A program made the position numbers and the translations under genes. 64,000 nucleotides of DNA from JACMLC01 sp963817025 (GTDB taxonomy: Bacteria; Acidobacteriota; Blastocatellia; Pyrinomonadales; Pyrinomonadaceae): the NCBI GenBank assembly GCA_963817025.1, contig CAWFML010000001.1, positions 310,001 to 374,000 of the forward strand, given 5' to 3'. Shown here piece after piece: positions 1 through 6,223 of the stretch; position 1 is the first letter of the stretch; each line of letters starts with the position of its first letter. The notes below the pieces were generated by a model. The model saw only the letters and a program-made list of their open reading frames with translations, was not told the DNA's origin and did not search any database.

Positions 1-294
1 CGCGTCTCCTATCCTGACGGCTTCACAGTCGAGTTCGAGTTTGGCGCGCAGGATCATCTCCCGGCCAAAATCATCTATCTCAAAAAGCATCCTGAGAACG
101 ATGACGAGTTTATCAAGGAAGAAGACCGCATGGCGCAGTATCTCAACCTCAACGGCATCCTTGCTCCCTTCGTCATAGACCACTACAGCGCGGGAGTGCA
201 GACCAGCCGCACCAACTATCAATCCATAGAGTTCAACGCGCCCGTCCCCGACAGCCTCTTTACGCGTCCGGCGAATGCGAAGGCCGTCAAGTAA
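1..294 (+). CDS. C-terminal part of a LolA/LppX-like exported protein (partial)
   Basis: Frame 1 is open from the window edge to TAA at 292-294 and gives the last 97 residues. The sequence alternates short beta-strand-like segments (YPDGFTVEFEFG, AKIIYLKK, FVIDHYSAGVQTSRT) and ends with the phrase FNAPVPDSLFTRP. That ending resembles outer-membrane lipoprotein-sorting-like proteins of the LolA fold that are common in Acidobacteriota; this is my recollection of the family, not a search. The start and signal peptide lie outside the window. The stop codon is followed immediately by an AAAGGTAAAAGG hairpin repeat, which may act as its terminator. Confidence 0.55.
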   Translation, partial: RVSYPDGFTVEFEFGAQDHLPAKIIYLKKHPENDDEFIKEEDRMAQYLNLNGILAPFVIDHYSAGVQTSRTNYQSIEFNAPVPDSLFTRPANAKAVK

Positions 295-388
295 AAAAAG
301 GAAAAAGGTAAAAGGTAAAAGGTAAAAGTGAAGATGAAAGCAATGCCGTTCTGACTTTTACCTTTTACCTTTTTCCTTTTTCCTTTCT
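295..388. repeat. AAAGGTAAAAGG-family hairpin, copy 1
   Basis: The left arm is built of GGTAAAA units and the right arm, about 354-386, is its reverse complement with one unit fewer. The loop is about 24 bases. It starts directly after the stop of the upstream gene. Related copies lie at 15906, 17988, 32744 and 41278. Its position suggests transcription termination or mRNA 3'-end protection. Confidence 0.75.
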
Positions 389-404
389 CTTGTGTCCTCT
401 GTGG

Positions 405-953
405 CTAACTCCCACGCTTTGCTGCGCGCACAAGCTTTGTGAACGCCTGCATCTCTGCTTCCGGAAATTCACGCCGCCAGTTTTTATCGAACTCGTCAAC
501 TTCTATGTCGCGGTGCAATTCGCGCAGAGCTGTCCAGAATGGGAGGCAGAGGTCGAGCGGGGTCGCCGTGTGTGAAAAGACAACCTCGCGTTTGCTCTTG
601 AGCCTGCGGTGATCCGGGAAACGCACGACCGTGAGTTCCGCCCCCGCCTGATTTTGCAGCCACTCGAAATCATATTCTTCAGGCTCTCTGTTCCATTTGA
701 CGGTCAAGTTTTTTTCGCCGCCGAGAAGCGCGGAGAGAGCCTGGATTAAATCGCGCAGCGAATCATAGGGCGCGTGTGAGACGGCTGTCACAAAGCTTTC
801 CTGACCGGCCTTGAGACCGATGGACATCCAGCCGCTCTGCGGGCTGTTAAAGCTGACTTTTAGTTTCTGGTTCATGTAATAATGTTGAGACAAAACTTGA
901 CAAGGCTGTTCAATCTTAGTTATCTGGACTTGCTCTTCGGTTTTAGAATACAA
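405..953 (-). CDS. hypothetical protein
   Basis: A cytoplasmic-looking protein of 182 residues with no signal peptide or membrane segment. I recognise no family. It has mixed alpha/beta character and ends in a basic helix (FTKLVRAAKRGS). The longest frame begins at TTG (951-953) with AAGGA 8-9 bases upstream. An internal ATG at 873-875 would give 156 residues starting MNQKLKVSF, but has no clear ribosome-binding site. The thyA promoter lies at 897-925 inside the extended N-terminus, and residues 1-26 look less protein-like, so the shorter form is quite possible. It is divergent from thyA. Confidence 0.6.
   Translation of the reverse strand: MYSKTEEQVQITKIEQPCQVLSQHYYMNQKLKVSFNSPQSGWMSIGLKAGQESFVTAVSHAPYDSLRDLIQALSALLGGEKNLTVKWNREPEEYDFEWLQNQAGAELTVVRFPDHRRLKSKREVVFSHTATPLDLCLPFWTALRELHRDIEVDEFDKNWRREFPEAEMQAFTKLVRAAKRGS
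897..925 (+). promoter_or_regulatory. sigma70-type promoter for thyA
   Basis: TTGACA at 897-902 and TTATCT at 920-925 are separated by 17 bases. The expected start site near 932 leaves a leader of about 60 bases before the thyA ATG at 992. Confidence 0.6.
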
Positions 954-991
954 GACTTTTATCCTTCATTAAAGACCGGCTGCGCTTCGCT

Positions 992-1786
992 ATGAAACAG
1001 TATCAGGACTATCTCTCATATATTCTGGAACACGGCGTTAAAAAAGAAGACCGCACAGGCACTGGCACGTTAAGCATCTTCGGTTATCAAATGCGCTTTG
1101 ACTTGCAGCAGGGCTTTCCGGTGCTGACGACCAAGCGGCTGCACCTGCGCTCGATCATCCACGAGCTGTTATGGTTTCTGAGCGGCGAGACCAACATCAA
1201 ATATCTGACGGAAAACGGCGTCAGCATCTGGGACGAGTGGAGCGATGCGGAGGGCAATCTAGGCCCCGTCTATGGCAAGCAATGGCGCAGGTGGGAAACG
1301 CCCGACGGGCGTGTGATTGACCAGATCAGCGAGGTCGTCAATCAGATTAAGAACAAGCCGGATTCACGACGCTTGATCGTTTCCGCGTGGAACGTGGGCG
1401 AGCTTGAGCAGATGGCGCTGCCGCCGTGTCATCTACTGTTTCAATTTTACGTGGCGGAAAACAAACTCTCCTGCCAGCTCTATCAGAGGTCTGCCGACAG
1501 CTTTCTCGGAGTGCCTTTCAACATCGCGTCCTATGCTCTCTTGACGCATATGATGGCGCGGCAATGCGGACTCTCCACCGGAGACTTTATCTGGACGGGC
1601 GGCGACTGTCATATCTATCTCAATCATCTGGAGCAAGTGAGGCTGCAACTCGCGCGCGAGCCGCACCCGTTGCCGCAACTCATCATCAAGCGACAGCCCG
1701 GCTCGATTTTCGATTACGAGTTTGCGGACTTTGAGTTGACAGGCTACACCTCGCACCCGAGCATCACCGCGCCCGTGGCTGTTTGA
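992..1786 (+). CDS. thyA: thymidylate synthase
   Basis: Converts dUMP to dTMP using methylenetetrahydrofolate and produces dihydrofolate. At 264 residues it is exactly the length of the E. coli enzyme and aligns without gaps. Visible motifs are DRTGTGTLSIFG near residue 20 (phosphate loop), LRSIIHELLWFL, WDEW, the catalytic PPCH with Cys146, SCQLYQRSADSFLGVPFNI for dUMP binding, and a C-terminal PVAV. No strong Shine-Dalgarno is visible; the start is set by the conserved N-terminus MKQYQDYL. It is followed 12 bases downstream by a convergent folC-like gene, and then by folA, which recycles the dihydrofolate produced here. Confidence 0.97.
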   Translation: MKQYQDYLSYILEHGVKKEDRTGTGTLSIFGYQMRFDLQQGFPVLTTKRLHLRSIIHELLWFLSGETNIKYLTENGVSIWDEWSDAEGNLGPVYGKQWRRWETPDGRVIDQISEVVNQIKNKPDSRRLIVSAWNVGELEQMALPPCHLLFQFYVAENKLSCQLYQRSADSFLGVPFNIASYALLTHMMARQCGLSTGDFIWTGGDCHIYLNHLEQVRLQLAREPHPLPQLIIKRQPGSIFDYEFADFELTGYTSHPSITAPVAV

Positions 1787-1798
1787 AGTATCTAAGAA

Positions 1799-3052
1799 TT
1801 ATCCGTAAGCCTTTTCGTAACTCACACCGAGCCGTTTGAGAATCGCCCCGGCAAAGCTCCATGTGCCGAGCGCGAGAATGCGTTTCCCTTTCAAGTGACG
1901 CTCAATCTCCTGAAATGAAATCAAAGGTGTTCCCCACTCTTCATCGTCAAAGCTCAAGTGCTCTGTCTCTAAACTGACGGGCACGTAAAAGCGCACGCCC
2001 AAAGCCTCGCGTGCGCCCGTCACATCTTTTCCCGTCGGCAGAGAAATCAGGACGGTATCAATCTCGCCAAACTGTGCTGTGGCCCATTCGAGCGCGGTTG
2101 CGATTCCGCGTCCGTTAATCGCCGCGTCAACAATCCAACTGCGACCGTCTTTGTCCTGATGCATAGACAGGCGGCCCGGCGTTTTGACGGTCGAGAGAAC
2201 TTGCCTGAGCTGGGACGAATTCGGAGCAGTGATTCCGAGCAGCTTCAAAAACCTTTGACCGGCTTCTATCCCAAGCGCGGCATTGTATAAGGAAAGACCC
2301 GCCGGCAATCGTCTCTCATGAGAAACATCTGTTGCCTGCGGCTCGATAACAGTTAAGTTGCAGTCATATTTCTTTATTTCATCGAGCAACACTTCTGTTA
2401 CATCGGATGTCTGTGGAAGAGTCAGGACAGTTTTTGTGGAATCCTTAACGACGCCGATTTTATCCCGCGCCACGAGCGCAACGTCCGGGCCAAGCACGTT
2501 CAAATGCTCGCCAAAGATGCTCGTGACGGCGACCAGCGTGGGAGGGAAAATTGAGACTTCATCGGAGCTTCCTCCCATTCCGGCTTCCAGCACTGCGACA
2601 TCACAGCTCTGGTCCAGAAAATGGCGCAGCCCCGACAGAGTGTAAAGCCCAGACGGAGACAGATAGCCAATCTCTTGTGCCTGAGCGGGTATCTCGTCAA
2701 GCAATCTCGACAGCCGCTTTGAAATATTCAGATAACTTTCCGGCGAGACGCCTTGCCCGTCAAGGCGTATGCGTTCGCGGTTGCTCAGGATTGGCGGGCT
2801 GGTGATCGCGCCGACACGCAGGCCCGCCGCAGTCAAAGCGGCGGAAGCATAAACGGCAGTCGTGGCTTTTCCTTTAGAGCCGACGACGGTCAGAACCGGG
2901 AGACTGATTTGATCGAGTCCGAGAGCGGCGGCTATCCTCTCTGCGCGCGGCAAGCTTCGCGTTGCGCCCGCCGTTCTTCTTTTCCATTCGCGGAAAAACG
3001 GCTCGTCGGTGGAATCGCGCGCTCCGGCAAATTTTGATTTATCATCCGGCAT
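1799..3052 (-). CDS. FolC-like Mur-ligase family protein (divergent folylpolyglutamate/dihydrofolate synthase)
   Basis: A 417-residue protein with the Mur-ligase layout. The P-loop-like segment VVGSKGKATTA (about 56-66) stands where FolC normally has GTNGKGS. LEAGMGGSSDEVS matches the FolC G-x-GG signature, TSIFGEHLNVLG the IGxDHxxxLG motif, and VARDKIGVVK the IAxEKAGIxK motif. PGRLSMHQ corresponds to the PGR element, but the following DGAHNP motif is altered to VDAAINGRG. FolC adds glutamate to folates, and lying between thyA and folA fits folate metabolism. The altered motifs leave substrate and activity uncertain. It is divergent from folA. Confidence 0.75.
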   Translation of the reverse strand: MPDDKSKFAGARDSTDEPFFREWKRRTAGATRSLPRAERIAAALGLDQISLPVLTVVGSKGKATTAVYASAALTAAGLRVGAITSPPILSNRERIRLDGQGVSPESYLNISKRLSRLLDEIPAQAQEIGYLSPSGLYTLSGLRHFLDQSCDVAVLEAGMGGSSDEVSIFPPTLVAVTSIFGEHLNVLGPDVALVARDKIGVVKDSTKTVLTLPQTSDVTEVLLDEIKKYDCNLTVIEPQATDVSHERRLPAGLSLYNAALGIEAGQRFLKLLGITAPNSSQLRQVLSTVKTPGRLSMHQDKDGRSWIVDAAINGRGIATALEWATAQFGEIDTVLISLPTGKDVTGAREALGVRFYVPVSLETEHLSFDDEEWGTPLISFQEIERHLKGKRILALGTWSFAGAILKRLGVSYEKAYG

Positions 3053-3108
3053 CTGCTTAACTCACTTTCCAGCTATGTTAATGTAGCATTTCAGCGAGCA
3101 TCAATTTT

Positions 3109-3585
3109 ATGTCTATCATCGGTATCGTCGCAGTTGATCGAAACAACGCCATCGGCAAGAGCGGGCGGCTGCCGTGGCATTACTCTGCGGACTTGAAATT
3201 TTTCAAGCAGCAGACAATGGGACACGCCTGCGTGATGGGCCATCGCACGTGGCTCTCGCTGGCGAGACCTCTGCCGCAGAGACTCAATATCATCCTCAGC
3301 CGCGCAAGCGAAGTCTCGCCGCAACCCTCCGTCATCCTGCTCAGAGACAGGCTCCCGGTGCTCTCGCTCGAATCATATCTCTCTTGCGACCTCTATATCA
3401 TCGGCGGCGCGCAGGTTTACAGCGCGTTTCTCGGAGACATAGACCGCTGGATTGTGACCGAAGTCCCGCTCGTAATTGAAGGCGCGGAGGCTGTGATGCC
3501 GGAAGGTTTTCTCAATGGCTTCAGAGCTACGGAGACGAGGCAGTTGGAAGATAATCTCAAGGTGACTTTTTATGAGCGAAGCTGA
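3109..3585 (+). CDS. folA: dihydrofolate reductase
   Basis: Reduces dihydrofolate to tetrahydrofolate with NADPH. The 158 residues match the usual bacterial length. Motifs: IGIVAVDRNNAIGKSGRLPWH at the N-terminus (folate/NADPH pocket), DLKFFKQQTMGHACVMGHRTW, LPQRLNIILSR, and the IIGGAQVYSAFL glycine pair near residue 100. ATG at 3109 is set by the family N-terminus. It is divergent from the folC-like gene and functionally paired with thyA. Sequences are moderately diverged in the central strand region but no key motif is missing. Confidence 0.95.
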   Translation: MSIIGIVAVDRNNAIGKSGRLPWHYSADLKFFKQQTMGHACVMGHRTWLSLARPLPQRLNIILSRASEVSPQPSVILLRDRLPVLSLESYLSCDLYIIGGAQVYSAFLGDIDRWIVTEVPLVIEGAEAVMPEGFLNGFRATETRQLEDNLKVTFYERS

Positions 3586-3594
3586 AATACAATA

Positions 3595-3623
3595 TTGACT
3601 TTCAAAAGCGAAGAGCTTATGTT
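3595..3623 (+). promoter_or_regulatory. candidate sigma70 promoter
   Basis: TTGACT (3595-3600) and TATGTT (3618-3623) are 17 bases apart, just after folA. Transcription would run into the short DUF4239-like remnant starting at 3731. No other element supports it. Confidence 0.35.
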
Positions 3624-3730
3624 GCCCGCGTTTGAGGAGTTATGAGCTGTTGCTCAAAGCCTTACCGCTTCACCTTCGCGCATTCTAAAACTTTAGCTCT
3701 CTATGATGTTCTCGTTCGAATGATATACCT

Positions 3731-3976
3731 ATGATCGTGCGGATTCTGCTGTGGGGAGGCGGGCTGATGACGCTGGCCTTCACATATTTTTTCGGCGTCA
3801 AGAGCATCCGCTCTCAAGCCTTGATGACAGCCGGACTGGCGAGCGTGCTCTCCTTCGTCCTCTTCCTCATCGTCGCGCTCGACAATCCCTTTCACGGCAG
3901 CGTGCATGTCTCGCCCGACCCGCTCAGGCAGGCTTTGATCCTCATAGAGCAGAACCGGCAAGCCGCCAAGCCTTGA
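3731..3976 (+). pseudogene. DUF4239 (bestrophin-like) C-terminal remnant
   Basis: An 81-residue frame with two predicted membrane segments (about 3-20 and 30-50), then ALDNPFHGSVHVSPDPLRQAL. This matches my memory of the end of DUF4239 membrane proteins, which normally have about 250 residues. The preceding 145 bases encode no recognisable N-terminal part. ATG at 3731 has no convincing ribosome-binding site, though a promoter-like pair lies at 3595. It is therefore probably a truncated gene, but a functional small membrane protein cannot be excluded. Confidence 0.5.
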
Positions 3977-3993
3977 CGGCAACTTTGATTTTA

Positions 3994-4078
3994 ATTAGCC
4001 ACAGAGGACTCAGAGAGATTTCAAATCAATAATCTCAAATTTGAAATCTTTAAAATCTCTGTGTCCTCTGTGGCTAAT
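3994..4078. repeat. CCACAGAGGA-family hairpin
   Basis: Arms 3994-4021 (ATTAGCCACAGAGGAC...) and 4053-4078 (...GTCCTCTGTGGCTAAT) are nearly complementary. The spacer holds a smaller palindrome (TCAAATTTGA). The repeat lies between two convergent genes, so it could terminate both. Related sequence occurs at 392-411, at 26812-27170 (with CCACAAAGGCAC) and, degenerate, at 37258-37335. Confidence 0.75.
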
Positions 4079-4110
4079 CTTCTCTGTCTGAGATTTATTT
4101 GAGAGCGATG

Positions 4111-5487
4111 CTAACCGCGCGAATTGGTCGCCGGCGCGTCAAGCACATCGTGGCGCGTGATGATGCCTGTGATGCGCCCGTACTCTTCGACCAGCACGGC
4201 GGGGCTGGATTGCAGCTCGCGCGTGACCTCGCTCAGGCTCGCGTCCACATCGAGAACCGGGAAACTCTCTTCCATCACTTCGCTGGCGGGCGATTCGAGC
4301 AGGTCACGGTTGCCGAGCACTTTCGACAGGATACGATGCTCGCGCAGAGAGCCAACCGAATGTCCATCCTCCACGACAGGCACTTGTGTGACACCGGCTT
4401 CGTTCATCTTTGCCAGCACATCCACGATGCGCTCATGCGGCGCGACGGTGATGAGCGTCTCCGGCCCGGTCTTGGTCTTCGTCTCGCTGATGAGTCCCGC
4501 AGTAATCTTCTGCGGCTCAAGCAGCCGCTTCTCTTTCATCCATTCATCCGAATGATGCTTTGACAGGTAATGCTCGCCCGTGTCGCAGACGATGAAGACG
4601 ATGAGCGCGTTCTCATCCAGATTGCGCGCCACTTGCAGAGCCGCTGCCAGATTCGTCCCGGTCGAACCGCCGCAGAAGATGCCTTCCAGTCTCCCAAGCT
4701 GCCGCGACAATTCAAAAGAGTCGCGGTCAGAGATGTTCATCACTTCGTCTACATATTCGGCATGAAAATTTTTCGGCAACGTCGCCTGCCCGATGCCTTC
4801 GACCAGATAGGGCGTGGCCTCTACAATCTCGCCCGTTTCTTTATAAGTTTTATAGATCGAGCCGAACGGGTCTGCGCCGATGATGCGTATGTCAGGGTTC
4901 TTCTCTTTGAGGTAGCGCGCAGTGCCGGAGATGGTTCCGCCCGTGCCGATGCCCGCGACGAAGTGCGTCAGTTTGCCTTCGGTCTGTTCCCAGAGTTCCG
5001 GCCCCGTCGTCTTGTAATGCGCTTCCGGGTTGGCCGGATGAGAATACTGATCCGGATAAAAAGAGTTGGGCGTCTCTTTGGCAATGCGTTGCGCCGTCGA
5101 GATATAGTGATCGGGCGAGCCGGGTTTGGCCGCCGCCGGAGTGACCACGACATCTGCGCCGAGAGCTTTGAGGTAACGCACCTTCTCCGTAGAAGCTTTG
5201 TCGGTCATGACAAAGATGCATTTGTAGCCTTTGACCGAGGCGGCGAGCGCGAGGCCCACGCCCGTGTTGCCCGAAGTCGCCTCGACCACAGTCCCGCCCG
5301 GCTTAATCTTCCCTTCCATCTCAGCCGCCTCGATCATCGCCATGCCAATGCGGTCTTTGACCGAATAGCCCGGATTGAGATTCTCCATCTTGGCGAGCAC
5401 CGTTGCCTTCAAATCTTTTGTGATGCGATTCAGCTTAACTAAGGGCGTGTGGCCCACAAGTCCTAAAATATTTTCGTAATAGCTCAT
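4111..5487 (-). CDS. cbs: cystathionine beta-synthase (PLP domain plus CBS-domain pair)
   Basis: Condenses serine (or an activated serine) with homocysteine to cystathionine in transsulfuration. The 458 residues have a fold-type II PLP domain (1-320) with GYSVKDRIG (PLP lysine), EATSGNTGVGLA (substrate loop) and GIGTGGTISG (phosphate-binding loop). Two CBS domains follow (about 335-455; RIVDVLAKMNEAGVTQVPVVE and the second copy ending TGIITRHDVLDA). The N-terminal heme domain of animal enzymes is absent. I chose ATG at 5485-5487 because GGAGG lies 9 bases upstream; a TTG two codons earlier is only 3 bases from it. Cysteine synthase activity is an alternative. The CBS pair suggests nucleotide or SAM regulation. 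Confidence 0.88.
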   Translation of the reverse strand: MSYYENILGLVGHTPLVKLNRITKDLKATVLAKMENLNPGYSVKDRIGMAMIEAAEMEGKIKPGGTVVEATSGNTGVGLALAASVKGYKCIFVMTDKASTEKVRYLKALGADVVVTPAAAKPGSPDHYISTAQRIAKETPNSFYPDQYSHPANPEAHYKTTGPELWEQTEGKLTHFVAGIGTGGTISGTARYLKEKNPDIRIIGADPFGSIYKTYKETGEIVEATPYLVEGIGQATLPKNFHAEYVDEVMNISDRDSFELSRQLGRLEGIFCGGSTGTNLAAALQVARNLDENALIVFIVCDTGEHYLSKHHSDEWMKEKRLLEPQKITAGLISETKTKTGPETLITVAPHERIVDVLAKMNEAGVTQVPVVEDGHSVGSLREHRILSKVLGNRDLLESPASEVMEESFPVLDVDASLSEVTRELQSSPAVLVEEYGRITGIITRHDVLDAPATNSRG

Positions 5488-5640
5488 TAACAACTGCCTC
5501 CGTGCGGGTTATCCGAAGAGACTTTCAAAATATAACTGCTGCAAAGTTCGTCCCAGAGATAAAATAGGAAGAATCCGTTTCATCAATAAATAACACTCAA
5601 GTCGCACAGATTTCAAACTCAGAGTGAGTTTTGTTGTTTT

Positions 5641-5790
5641 TATAGCCATTAGCGATTGGATATAGCCGCTTGAGCAGGGCATCTTGTCAGAACCGCCTGC
5701 GGCAAGCGTGCGGGTTCTTAGCATTGAAGACCCGCACGCTTGCCGCAGGCGGTTCTGACCTGTGTCTACACTCAATCGCAAATTGCTATA
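5641..5790. repeat. 150-bp palindromic element with a perfect 30-bp stem
   Basis: Inner arms 5686-5715 and 5730-5759 are perfectly complementary over 30 bases (GTCAGAACCGCCTGCGG...), with a 14-base loop. Outer ends 5641-5660 and 5771-5790 form an imperfect inverted repeat (16 of 20 matches, TATAGC...GCGATTG). Together they look like a small non-coding transposon-type element upstream of cbs. No target duplication is clear. Confidence 0.65.
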
Positions 5791-5820
5791 GTAGTTGCCC
5801 GCAGGAATTTGGTTAGATTA

Positions 5821-6077
5821 ACGTGAGTTCGACGGAAGAACGGTGCGGTGTTAGTTAGCCCCGGAGGGGCGGCATATATTAGCCCACGGCTTCAGCCGTG
5901 GGGACAGCACCCACATCAATGGTCTAAGCCCCGGAGGGGCGGCATAATCTATACCGCCCCTCCGGGGCTTAGACCTTGTAGGGCGTCTTGTCCCAGCACT
6001 GACGTGCTGGGCTAATATATGTCGCCCCTCCGGGGCTGTCATGGAGCAATCCTCTTCCGCTTATATCGAACTCACGT
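5821..6077. mobile_element. MITE-like element with GCCCCGGAGGGGC hairpins, copy 1
   Basis: A 257-bp non-coding element with inverted ends ACGTGAGTTCGA...TCGAACTCACGT. It is flanked by a perfect 7-bp direct duplication TAGATTA (5814-5820 and 6078-6084). The interior carries several strong hairpins built from GCCCCGGAGGGGC, a GCCCACGGC/GCCGTGGG stem and a CAGCACTGACGTGCTG stem. A second copy in opposite orientation is at 26842-27121. There is no transposase inside, so it must be mobilised in trans. Confidence 0.8.
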
Positions 6078-6159
6078 TAGATTAAATAGAGCAGGTGAAT
6101 TGTGCTACGGATATATCTGGAAACCGTGCCTAAATACCCGCCACGCGGTTTTCAAATTA

Positions 6160-6205
6160 GAAAACAGAATTGGCTGCTCAATTTCGAGCAGCCAATTCTG
6201 TTTTC
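6160..6205 (-). terminator. bidirectional intrinsic terminator
   Basis: A perfect 20-bp stem (6160-6179 with 6186-6205) and a 6-base loop, ending in TTTTC on either strand. It lies 18 bases beyond the flotillin-like gene stop and is its likely terminator. Confidence 0.85.
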
Positions 6206-6223
6206 AGCGACCTGAAAGCCGGA

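Noticed and set aside
4570..5442. Plus-strand open frame of 290 residues inside cbs
   Set aside because: Antisense shadow of a strongly conserved enzyme.
5509..5781. 90-residue minus-strand frame
   Set aside because: It crosses the perfect 30-bp palindrome and has no protein-like composition; non-coding element instead.
5860..6040. Repeated GCCCCGGAGGGGC units as a possible CRISPR array
   Set aside because: Units are palindromic, irregularly spaced and inverted, without spacers of equal length; they belong to a MITE-like element.
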